64,000 nucleotides of DNA, taken from Ancylobacter novellus (GTDB lineage: Bacteria > Pseudomonadota > Alphaproteobacteria > Rhizobiales > Methylopilaceae). Position numbers and translations under genes: made by a program. The notes beneath the pieces were generated by a model that was not told where the DNA came from, did not search any database, and saw only the letters and a list, made by a program, of their open reading frames with translations. Location of the stretch: contig QFPN01000003.1 in the NCBI GenBank assembly GCA_003241695.1, positions 124,001-188,000 of the forward strand, in the 5' to 3' direction. How positions within the stretch are numbered: the stretch's first letter is position 1; each line of letters begins with the position of its first letter. This document shows, one piece after another, positions 49,297 to 56,981 of the stretch.

Positions 49297-51210
49297 ATGA
49301 CCGTCGACGCCTCCGCATTCACGACCGATTTCGCGAGCGACTTCCCCGCCGACGAGGCGCAGTGGCGCAAGGCCGCGGAGGCCGCGCTCAAGGGTCGGCC
49401 GCTCGAGTCCGTGATCAAGGCGCGCCTCGTCGACGGGACGTCGGTGGAAGCGATTCTTCCCCGAGCGCCCGTGCGCACGATCGCCGGCCGCCCCGCCGGC
49501 CAGCGCTGGGTCGCGATGACGCGGCTCGACGTCGCGGCGCCGGCGGCCGCGGCGCGACAGGCGCTCGAAGACCTCAACAACGGCGCGTCCGGTCTCGCGC
49601 TGGTCCTGACCGGCGACGGCCTCGCGGCCGATACGCTCGACCGGCTGGACGAGGCGCTCGACAGGGTGATGCTCGACCTCGTGACGACCGCGATCGAGGC
49701 CGCGCCGCTTGCCGGCCTGCAAGCCGCGGCGCTCGTTGCGGCGCTCGTCGAACGGCGCGGACTGAAGGCCGCGGACGTCCCGGTCCTCTTCGGGCTGGAC
49801 CTCGTCCGTGACGTGGCGCTCACCGGCGCGCTGCCAGATTTGGCGAAGGTCGCCGACGCGATCACGACGCTGAGGGCCAAGGGCTTCGTCTCGCCCATTC
49901 TCATGATCGACGGCCGCGCGGCGCATGAGGCGGGCGCAAGCGAGGCGCAGGAGCTCGCCGGCGTGCTCGCGACCGCGGTCGAGCATGTCCGCTCGCTCGC
50001 CGCCCACGGCCTCGACGCCGCAGCCGTGCTCGACGCGTCTGCGATCGCCCTCTCCGCCGATGGCGACCAGTTCGCCACCATCGCGAAGCTGCGCGCCGCG
50101 CGTCTTCTCTGGGCGGCGCTCCGCCGCGAATTCGGACTTGGCGAGCGTCCGGTCCACATCCACGCCGAGACCTCGCGGCGGATGCTGACGATCAACGACT
50201 TCCAGACCAACATCGTGCGCTCGACCATCGCGGCCTTCGCGGCCGGCGTCGGCGGAGCGGATTCCGTCGTCGTCCTGCCGCACAGCTTCGCGCTCGGCGG
50301 CGCGGACGCGGACGCCCGGCGCATCGCCCGCAACGTCCAGTCGATCGTGCTGGAAGAAACCAACGCCTATCGGGTCGCCGACCCTGCAGCCGGCGCCGGC
50401 GCGATCGAGGCGCTGACCGACGCGCTCGCAGAAAAGGCCTGGGAAGCCTTTCAGCAGATCGAGGCCGAAGGCGGCATGCTGGCGGCCCTGAAATCCGGCT
50501 TCTGGCAGTCTCGGCTAGGCGAAACGCGCGCGAGCCGCGAAAAGCTTGTCGCAAGCCGCAGGATTCCGCTGGTCGGCGTCAGCGAGTTTCCGAAAGCGGA
50601 TGAGATGCGCGCCGAGGTCACGCCCGCAGAGCGTCCCGCCGCCGGCGGCGCCGCGCCCGCTTCGGGCGAAAACTTCGCGGCGCTGGTCGAGGCCTTCCGC
50701 GACGGCGCCGCGCTCGCAACCGGCGACGGCGACAGGATCGCCGAGCCGCTCGCGGCCGGCCGCCTCGCCGAACCGTTCGAGCGCATCCGCCACGCGAACC
50801 GGTCCGCCGCTTCCCAGCCCACGGCCTTCCTTGCGCTGCTCGGCCCGGTCGCGCGGCACGCCGCCCGCGCCGGCTTCGTGCGCAACCTGCTCGCCGCCGG
50901 CGGCGTCGCGACCGCGGAGGGCCCGGTCGACACCTCCGCAGACGACATCGCCACGGCGTTCCGGAACTCCGGCGCTCGCCTCGCCGTGATCTGCGGTTCG
51001 GACGCCGATTATCTCGAAGCCGCCCCCGTCATCGCTGCGGCGCTGAAGAAGGCGGGCGCGACGGTGTGGCTCGCGGGCCGGCCGAAGGAGGGCCGGGACG
51101 CGCTCGACGGCGCCGGCGTCTCCCGCTTCGTCGCCGCAGGCGACGACGCCATCGACATTCTGACAGAAGCGACCATGATCGCCGGATCGGCGAAAGGAGG
51201 CGCGGCATGA
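49297..51210 (+). CDS. mutA: Methylmalonyl-CoA mutase small subunit
   Basis: 637 residues from MTVDASAFTTDFASDFPADEAQWRKAAEAALKG; a GTG start 36 bases upstream is possible. It is the non-catalytic partner of the mutase in the heterodimer. The TIM-barrel half keeps WVAMTRLDV, the LNNGASGLALVL strand, HIHAETSRRMLTINDFQTNIVRSTIAAFAAGVGGADSVVVLPHSFALG and ARNVQSIVLEETNAYRVADPAAGAGAIEALT. The C-terminal flavodoxin-like half (about 500-637) lacks the cobalamin-binding His. It overlaps the large-subunit gene by ATGA. Confidence 0.93.
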   Translation: MTVDASAFTTDFASDFPADEAQWRKAAEAALKGRPLESVIKARLVDGTSVEAILPRAPVRTIAGRPAGQRWVAMTRLDVAAPAAAARQALEDLNNGASGLALVLTGDGLAADTLDRLDEALDRVMLDLVTTAIEAAPLAGLQAAALVAALVERRGLKAADVPVLFGLDLVRDVALTGALPDLAKVADAITTLRAKGFVSPILMIDGRAAHEAGASEAQELAGVLATAVEHVRSLAAHGLDAAAVLDASAIALSADGDQFATIAKLRAARLLWAALRREFGLGERPVHIHAETSRRMLTINDFQTNIVRSTIAAFAAGVGGADSVVVLPHSFALGGADADARRIARNVQSIVLEETNAYRVADPAAGAGAIEALTDALAEKAWEAFQQIEAEGGMLAALKSGFWQSRLGETRASREKLVASRRIPLVGVSEFPKADEMRAEVTPAERPAAGGAAPASGENFAALVEAFRDGAALATGDGDRIAEPLAAGRLAEPFERIRHANRSAASQPTAFLALLGPVARHAARAGFVRNLLAAGGVATAEGPVDTSADDIATAFRNSGARLAVICGSDADYLEAAPVIAAALKKAGATVWLAGRPKEGRDALDGAGVSRFVAAGDDAIDILTEATMIAGSAKGGAA

Positions 51211-53366
51211 GCGCGACCCTTCCGGATTTCTCGAAGATCGGCTGGACCCGGCCCGACCTCGCCGCGCCGCGGATCGCGGCCGACGCCTGGACGACGCCCG
51301 AGGGGATCGACGTTCCCCCGGTCTATGGCGAGGCGGATCTCGACGGGCTCAAGGGTCTCGACACATGGCCGGGACTCGCGCCGTTCATCCGCGGCCCCTA
51401 CCCGACCATGTACGCCTCCCAGCCCTGGACGATCCGGCAATATGCCGGCTTCTCGACGGCTGAAGACTCGAACGCCTTCTACCGCGCGAACCTCGCGGCC
51501 GGGCAGATGGGCCTCTCGGTCGCCTTCGACCTCGCGACGCACCGGGGATATGACTCCGATCATCCGCGCGTGGCCGGCGACGTCGGCATGGCGGGCGTCG
51601 CGATCGACTCGATCTACGACATGCGCACGCTGTTCGACGGCATCCCGCTCGACAGGATGACCGTGTCGATGACGATGAACGGCGCCGTCCTGCCCGTTCT
51701 CGCGCTTTTCATCGCCGCCGCCGAAGAACAGGGCGTCGCGCAGGAGAAGCTCGCCGGAACCATTCAGAACGACATTCTGAAGGAGTTCATGGTCCGCAAC
51801 ACCTACATCTATCCGCCTCAGCCCTCGATGCGGATCATTGCGGACATCTTCGCTTACACGTCGCAGCACATGCCGAAGTTCAACTCGATCTCGATCTCCG
51901 GCTACCACATGCAGGAAGCGGGCGCGACGGCGGACCTCGAGCTCGGCTACACGCTGGCCGACGGCGCCGAGTATGTGCGGGCCGGCATGGCGGCGGGCCT
52001 CGACATCGACAAGTTCGCTCCGCGCCTGTCGTTCTTCTGGGCGATCGGCATGAACGTGTTCATGGAGATCGCCAAGATGCGGGCCGCGCGCCTCATCTGG
52101 ACGAAGCTCATGACCGACCTCGGCGCCAAGAGCCCGAAGTCGCTCCCCCTTCGCACCCATTGCCAGACCTCGGGCTGGTCGCTGACCGCGCAGGACGTCT
52201 GGAACAACGTGGTGCGCACGTCCCTCGAGGCGATCGCGGCGACGCAGGGCGGCACTCAGTCGCTGCACACCAATTCCTTCGACGAGGCGCTCGCGCTGCC
52301 GACCGACTTCTCGGCCCGCATCGCGCGCAACACCCAGCTCGTGCTGCAGATGGAAAGCGGCACCAACCGCTTCATCGATCCGTGGGGCGGCTCGGCCTAT
52401 GTCGAGAAGCTGACACACGACCTCGCGAAGAAGGCGCTCGCCCACATCGCCGAGATCGACCGGCTCGGGGGCATGGCGAAGGCGATCGAGGCCGGCGTGC
52501 CGAAGCTCCGCATCGAGGAGGCGGCCGCGACCACGCAGGCGCGGATCGACTCGGGCGAGCAGGTCGTGGTCGGCGTCAACGCCTACAAGGTGCTCGAAAA
52601 CGAGACCCTCGACGTCCGACAGATCAAGAACGCGGAGGTGCGCGCCGCGCAGGAGGCGAAGCTGAAGCGTCTGCGCGGGGAGCGCGACGAGGCGAAGACG
52701 CAGGCGGCGCTCGACGCGCTCGAAGCCGGCGCCCGTGGTGACGCCAACCTGCTCGCGCTCTCGATCGAGGCGGCGCGGGCGAAAGCCACGGTCGGCGAGA
52801 TCACCAGCGCGATGGAGCGCGTGTTCGGGCGCCACCGGGCCGAGATCAAGTCGATCTCGGGCGTCTACAAGCGGGAGGCCAAGGCCATGGGCGCGATCGA
52901 CGAGGTGCAGAAGCTCGTCGCGGCCTTCGAGCGGGCGGACGGCCGCCGGCCGCGCATCCTGGTCGCGAAGGTCGGGCAGGACGGCCACGATCGCGGCCAG
53001 AAGATCATCGCCTCCGCCTTCGCGGACCTCGGCTTCGATGTCGACATCGGCCCGCTGTTCGCGACCCCGGAAGAGGCCGCCCGGCAGGCGATCGAGAACG
53101 ACGTCCACGTCGTCGGCATCTCGACCATGACGGCCGGCCACCTGACCCTCGTCCCGGCGCTGCGCGACGCGCTCAAGGCCGAGGGGCGCGAGGACGTCAT
53201 GATCGTGGTCGGCGGCGTCATCCCGCCGGTCGACTATCCGGCGCTGAAGGAGGCCGGCGCGAGCCTGATCTTCCCGCCCGGCACGGTCGTGGCGAACGCC
53301 GCCAAGGAGCTGGTGCAGATGCTGAACGAGCGGCTGGGCTACGCCTCCGCGCAGGCGGCCGAATGA
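51207..53366 (+). CDS. mutB: Methylmalonyl-CoA mutase large subunit
   Basis: 719 residues, ATGA-coupled to the small subunit. It interconverts methylmalonyl-CoA and succinyl-CoA with adenosylcobalamin, the last step of propionyl-CoA use and part of the ethylmalonyl-CoA pathway. The substrate barrel has YPTMYASQPWTIRQYAGFSTAEDSNAFYRANLAAGQMGLSVAFDLATHRGYDSDHPRV and HCQTSGWSLTAQDVWNNVVRTSLEAIAATQGGTQSLHTNSFDEA. The cobalamin domain (about 580-719) has the base-off DxHxxG motif in KVGQDGHDRGQKII. Complete. meaB, its chaperone, is 0.65 kb downstream. Confidence 0.97.
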   Translation: MSATLPDFSKIGWTRPDLAAPRIAADAWTTPEGIDVPPVYGEADLDGLKGLDTWPGLAPFIRGPYPTMYASQPWTIRQYAGFSTAEDSNAFYRANLAAGQMGLSVAFDLATHRGYDSDHPRVAGDVGMAGVAIDSIYDMRTLFDGIPLDRMTVSMTMNGAVLPVLALFIAAAEEQGVAQEKLAGTIQNDILKEFMVRNTYIYPPQPSMRIIADIFAYTSQHMPKFNSISISGYHMQEAGATADLELGYTLADGAEYVRAGMAAGLDIDKFAPRLSFFWAIGMNVFMEIAKMRAARLIWTKLMTDLGAKSPKSLPLRTHCQTSGWSLTAQDVWNNVVRTSLEAIAATQGGTQSLHTNSFDEALALPTDFSARIARNTQLVLQMESGTNRFIDPWGGSAYVEKLTHDLAKKALAHIAEIDRLGGMAKAIEAGVPKLRIEEAAATTQARIDSGEQVVVGVNAYKVLENETLDVRQIKNAEVRAAQEAKLKRLRGERDEAKTQAALDALEAGARGDANLLALSIEAARAKATVGEITSAMERVFGRHRAEIKSISGVYKREAKAMGAIDEVQKLVAAFERADGRRPRILVAKVGQDGHDRGQKIIASAFADLGFDVDIGPLFATPEEAARQAIENDVHVVGISTMTAGHLTLVPALRDALKAEGREDVMIVVGGVIPPVDYPALKEAGASLIFPPGTVVANAAKELVQMLNERLGYASAQAAE

Positions 53367-53575
53367 GCGCGCCTGTGGAAGAAGCGACGCCGGAGATGAT
53401 CGAGGCCATCGCCAAGCAGCTGTTCCGGGCCGAGAACCCGCCGAGCCGGCTGTGGGACGGAAAGCTGTTCGTGCAGGCGGGCCTGCCGACCGAAGGGTAT
53501 CTGTTCGCAAGCGAAGACGAAAAAGCCGCCTTTCGGCGGCGGGCTCGTGAAGCGTTGTCGGGCGACCCGTCCTGA
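53363..53575 (+). CDS. Small protein coupled to methylmalonyl-CoA mutase
   Basis: 70 residues: MSAPVEEATPEMIEAIAKQLFRAENPPSRLWDGKLFVQAGLPTEGYLFASEDEKAAFRRRAREALSGDPS. The start overlaps the mutase stop by ATGA, so it is certainly expressed with it. It is soluble and helical, with no family I recognise. The coupling suggests a role in, or a bystander position beside, mutase function. A search for co-occurrence with mutB would test this. Confidence 0.75.
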   Translation: MSAPVEEATPEMIEAIAKQLFRAENPPSRLWDGKLFVQAGLPTEGYLFASEDEKAAFRRRAREALSGDPS

Positions 53576-53631
53576 GCGGGCCCGCTCGTCGAGGCCGGCG
53601 AAGCGCCGGCCCGAAGGTCAGATGTGCAACT

Positions 53632-53829
53632 TCACGCCCCGAAACGGCGACGGAAGCCGAGAAGCCTCGCGCCGCGCATCGCTCGGCCGAAGCTCGACTG
53701 CGCCTGGCCCGAAAGAGCGGCGGCGCGGCCGCGAAGCACCATCGCCTGATCGCCGATCATGCGGCCCCAGGCCTGCAGCGCGCGGCCTTTCATCTGACGG
53801 TAGAAACCTTCCAGTCGATCGGCGTTCAT
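53632..53829 (-). CDS. CsbD-like stress protein
   Basis: 65 residues starting MNADRLEGFYRQMKGRALQAWGRMIGDQAMVLRGRAAALSGQAQSSFGRAMRGARLLGFRRRFGA, with GAGGAT upstream; an ATG 6 bases earlier is possible. The start MNxDRLEGxxxQxKGxxxxxWGxxxxD...L.G....L.G..Q..YG fits the CsbD family, small stress-induced proteins of unknown function. The basic C-terminus is unusual. An EcfG-like promoter with one mismatch lies 50 bases upstream, consistent with general stress control. Confidence 0.82.
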   Translation of the reverse strand: MNADRLEGFYRQMKGRALQAWGRMIGDQAMVLRGRAAALSGQAQSSFGRAMRGARLLGFRRRFGA

Positions 53830-53878
53830 GGCCATCCTCGCGAACTGAAACAGTCTGTAACAGACCTTATGAGCGCAG

Positions 53879-53904
53879 AACGCTGAACGGCAGATGACAG
53901 TTCG
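53879..53904 (-). promoter_or_regulatory. Near-consensus EcfG-type promoter of the CsbD gene
   Basis: On the minus strand CGAAC (53900-53904), 17 bases, then CGTT (53879-53882): one mismatch in the -35 (GGAAC expected). CsbD genes are frequent EcfG targets in alphaproteobacteria. Confidence 0.45.
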
Positions 53905-54015
53905 GCGGAGGGAATGAGATTTTCGTGTTGAGCCGCCTCATCACTTGGTAGCGCTCGATAGGCCGCGCCCCATCGAAGCCGCCGCTCGCAAAGCTCCCAG
54001 ACGGATAAGCTCGAC

Positions 54016-55017
54016 GTGACGACGACGCCTGCGCAGAAAACCGACATCGACGTGAAGGCCTATGCGGAGCGCATCCGAGCGGGCGAACGGGCGGCGCTCG
54101 CGCGCGCCATCACCTTCGCGGAGTCGCGCCGGGCCGACCATCAGGCGGCCGCCCGCGCCATGGTTCAGGAGCTGATCGAGGAGACGGGCAAGGCGATCCG
54201 CGTCGGGATCACGGGCGTTCCGGGCGTCGGCAAGTCGACCACCATCGACGCGCTGGGCTCGATGCTGACGGCCGCCGGCCACCGTGTCGCGGTTCTCGCC
54301 GTCGATCCCTCGTCGAAGCGCACCGGCGGCTCGATCCTCGGCGACAAGACGCGGATGAAGTCGCTTGCGCACGACGCACACGCCTATATCCGCCCCTCCC
54401 CGTCCGCCGGCACGCTCGGCGGCGTCGCGGCCAAGACGCGCGAGACGATGCTTCTGGTGGAGGCGGCGGGCTTCGACGTGATCCTGGTCGAGACGGTCGG
54501 CATCGGCCAGTCCGAGATCACGGTCGCGGACATGACGGACGTGTTCGTCGTGCTGATGCTGCCCGGAGCCGGCGACGAGCTTCAGGGCATCAAGAAGGGC
54601 GTGCTGGAGATCGCCGACCTCATCGCGGTCAACAAGGCCGACGGCGACAACGAGGCGCGCGCCCACGACGCGGCGTCCGACTACAAGGCGGCGCTTCGAA
54701 TCCTGTCGGCGAATTCCGGCGCCTGGACGCCCGAAGTCATCACCATTTCGGGGCGCGAGAACATCCGTCTCGACGCGCTGTGGGCGCGTGTGCTCGCCTG
54801 CCGCAACGCGCGCGAAAAATCCGGAGAGTTCGCCGAGCGGCGCGCCGGCCAGCAGGTGCGCTGGATGTGGGACATGGTCGAGGCCCGCTTCCGCGAGCGC
54901 CTCGCGGAGCATCCGCAGCTGGCGGAGCGCGTACCGGCGCTCGAAGCGGACGTTGCGAAGGGCGACCTCGCCCCGACCGTTGCGGCCGACGAGATCGCGA
55001 AAGTGCTGGGATTCTGA
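54016..55017 (+). CDS. meaB: MeaB GTPase, chaperone of methylmalonyl-CoA mutase
   Basis: 333 residues from a GTG, the first start in the frame; the ribosome site is weak. It is a G3E-family P-loop GTPase that loads and protects the adenosylcobalamin of methylmalonyl-CoA mutase. Walker A is GITGVPGVGKST (about residues 63-74), followed by VLAVDPSSKRTGGSILGDKTRM, FDVILVETVGIGQSE (switch) and VNKADGDN (NKxD). The C-terminal dimerisation helices are present. It lies downstream of mutAB but separated by the minus-strand CsbD gene, so it has its own promoter. Confidence 0.96.
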   Translation: MTTTPAQKTDIDVKAYAERIRAGERAALARAITFAESRRADHQAAARAMVQELIEETGKAIRVGITGVPGVGKSTTIDALGSMLTAAGHRVAVLAVDPSSKRTGGSILGDKTRMKSLAHDAHAYIRPSPSAGTLGGVAAKTRETMLLVEAAGFDVILVETVGIGQSEITVADMTDVFVVLMLPGAGDELQGIKKGVLEIADLIAVNKADGDNEARAHDAASDYKAALRILSANSGAWTPEVITISGRENIRLDALWARVLACRNAREKSGEFAERRAGQQVRWMWDMVEARFRERLAEHPQLAERVPALEADVAKGDLAPTVAADEIAKVLGF

Positions 55018-55113
55018 GACACGAAGGCGTCAAGCCTCTGGACACGAAGTGGAAAGGTCGCGCGGAATACCGTCCTGAAACTCGCTCGCTTGCCCCCTTT
55101 GGCCCTTTTCCCG

Positions 55114-56226
55114 ATGTTCAACGCGCCGCCGCTCCAGACGACGCCGAAGTCCGGTCCGGCCGACGACGGCGCGCGCCTGATCGCGGAAGTCCGTAGGGCG
55201 CTTTCAACTCCCGGCCTCACGCCAGAACAGGTCCGCGCCGTAAGCCGTCTCGCGGAGACCGCGGCGCATATTCTGAGCCGCAACCGCGCCGACGCCCGAC
55301 AGGCGCGGCTCATCGAAGAGATGCGGGACGAAGCAGACCGCCGCCGCCGCATGCTCGACGGCGCGCTCTGGGCGGCGCGCTCCGGCCTGTGGGAATGCCG
55401 CATCAGCGACGAACGTCTCGACTGGAGCGCCGGCGTCTACGACCTGTTCGGCTTCGCCCCCGGCCGCCGGATGCATCGGCAGGAAGCGCTCGAACTCTAC
55501 GCCGCCGCCTCGCTCGACGTCCTCGAACGGGCGCGCAGCCATGCGCTGACGTCGGGAGGCCGCTTCGGCTTCGAAGCCGAGATCACGACGGCGAAAGGCG
55601 TCCGTCGCTGGATCAGGGTCTCCGGCGTCGCCGAACGCGAGAACGGCGTGCCGACCCGGCTCTACGGACTGAAGCAGGACGTCACCGAGGAGCGCGAACT
55701 CGCCGACGAAACCCGCCGCCTCGCCGAGATCGACGCCCTGACGGGCCTCGCCAACCGGCGCATGTTCGACGAGCGCCTCGCGGACTGCGCGCGCGACGGC
55801 CGCAGCGCCCTGTTGCTCGTCGACCTCGACGGCTTCAAGCACGTCAACGACACGCTCGGCCACGCGCTCGGCGACGCATGTCTGCAGGAGGCGGCGCGAC
55901 GGCTCGAACGGGCCTGCCGGGGCGCCGCGCTCGTCGCCAGGATCGGGGGCGACGAGTTCGCGGTTCTTCACGGGGACTGGAGCGCGGCCGAGCGCATGGC
56001 GCGCCGGACGGTCGAGGCCCTGCGGATCACGGTCGAGCGCGACGGAGCGCGGCTCGGACTTGGCGGTTCGGTCGGCCTCGCCCGTTCGGACGGCGGAACC
56101 GCGGCCGACTGGTTCTCCCGCGCCGACCGCGCGCTCTACGCGGCGAAGGGCGCGGGCCGTGGCGCGTTCCGCGCGTTCGATCCGGCGGTGTCGGGACCTG
56201 TGTCGCCGCTCAGGCTGGTGGGCTGA
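55114..56226 (+). CDS. PAS-GGDEF diguanylate cyclase
   Basis: About 370 residues from MFNAPPLQTTPKSG; a TTG at 55090 is an alternative start. After a helical N-terminus (LIAEVRRALSTPGLTPEQVRAVSRLAETAAHIL) comes a PAS domain (GALWAARSGLWECRISDERLDWSAGVYDLFGFAPGRR...IRVSGVAERENGVPTRLYGLKQDVTEE), then a GGDEF domain with LTGLANRRMFDERL and an intact RIGGDEFAVL. The RxxD inhibitory site is missing (RGAA at that position), so product feedback is unlikely. No membrane helix, so cytoplasmic. It probably makes c-di-GMP. Confidence 0.9.
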   Translation: MFNAPPLQTTPKSGPADDGARLIAEVRRALSTPGLTPEQVRAVSRLAETAAHILSRNRADARQARLIEEMRDEADRRRRMLDGALWAARSGLWECRISDERLDWSAGVYDLFGFAPGRRMHRQEALELYAAASLDVLERARSHALTSGGRFGFEAEITTAKGVRRWIRVSGVAERENGVPTRLYGLKQDVTEERELADETRRLAEIDALTGLANRRMFDERLADCARDGRSALLLVDLDGFKHVNDTLGHALGDACLQEAARRLERACRGAALVARIGGDEFAVLHGDWSAAERMARRTVEALRITVERDGARLGLGGSVGLARSDGGTAADWFSRADRALYAAKGAGRGAFRAFDPAVSGPVSPLRLVG

Positions 56227-56230
56227 AAGC

Positions 56231-56779
56231 TCAGCCCATGCCTTCCGGCCCGCGGGCGATCGCCGCGACGCCGGTGCGGGCGACCTCGACGAGACCGAGC
56301 GGGGTCATCAGAACGATGAACTGGTCGAGCTTGTCGGGCTTGCCGGTGATCTCGAACACGAAGCTCTCGGTGGTGGCGTCGATCACCCGCGCCCGGAACG
56401 CGTCGGCGAGGTTGAGCGCCTCGACGCGCGCCTCGCCCTTGCCGCGCACCTTGATGAGCATCAGTTCGCGCTCGAGCGAGCGGTGGGTGAGCGTCAGGTC
56501 CACGACCTTGTGCACCGGCACCAGCCGGTCGAGCTGCGTCTTGATCTGCTCGACGACGTCGTCGGGGCCGCTGGTCACGACCGTGATGCGCGACAGGTGG
56601 CCCTCATGGCTCGTCTCCGAAACCGTCAGGCTGTCGATGTTGTAGCCGCGGCCTGAAAACAGGCCGATGACGCGCGCGAGAACGCCCGGCTCGTTGTCGA
56701 CGAGGATCGCGAGCGTATGGCTCGAGCGTGGCTCGTGATGGTCGTCCATGAAATAGGCGGAGCCGGTGGGCTGGCGCAT
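56231..56779 (-). CDS. ilvH: Acetolactate synthase small subunit
   Basis: 182 residues from MRQPTGSAYFMDD; AGGA precedes this ATG. It is the regulatory subunit of acetohydroxyacid synthase and binds valine. The ACT domain is at the start: SHTLAILVDNEPGVLARVIGLFSGRGYNIDSLTVSETSHEGHLSRITVVT. The family's C-terminal half follows (DLTLTHRSLERELMLIKVRGKGEARVEALNLADAFRARVID...TGKPDKLDQFIVLM). It lies downstream of ilvB on the same strand, separated by about 200 bases that hold an inverted REP pair. Confidence 0.97.
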   Translation of the reverse strand: MRQPTGSAYFMDDHHEPRSSHTLAILVDNEPGVLARVIGLFSGRGYNIDSLTVSETSHEGHLSRITVVTSGPDDVVEQIKTQLDRLVPVHKVVDLTLTHRSLERELMLIKVRGKGEARVEALNLADAFRARVIDATTESFVFEITGKPDKLDQFIVLMTPLGLVEVARTGVAAIARGPEGMG

Positions 56780-56836
56780 GGGATGTCCTAGAAGAAATGC
56801 GGATCGAGGCGTCGAGCCAGGGTCGGAGAGCGTCAG

Positions 56837-56962
56837 CCCCCTCACCCGCTCGCTTTCGCTCGCGACCTCTCCCTGCTGGGGAGAGGTGAAGGGCGGCGCC
56901 GTTTCCGCACCCCTCCCCGGCGGGGAGAGGTCGGGGGGCGCCAGCCCTCCGGGTGAGGGGGC
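56837..56962. repeat. Inverted pair of REP-like palindromes within the ilvBH operon
   Basis: Copy 1 (56837-56891) and copy 2 (56910-56962) face each other. Each has a CCTCTCCC/GGGAGAGG-type core, a spacer, and a CCCCTCACCCG end. Both are longer than the other four copies because of a 14-15 base spacer. They lie between the stop of ilvB and the start of ilvH and could make a large hairpin in the message. Confidence 0.75.
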
Positions 56963-56981
56963 CTATGCGTCGGGATGGCGA

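Noticed and set aside
51009..53510. 833-aa open frame antisense to methylmalonyl-CoA mutase
   Set aside because: Mirror frame of mutB; no recognisable domain and no ribosome site.
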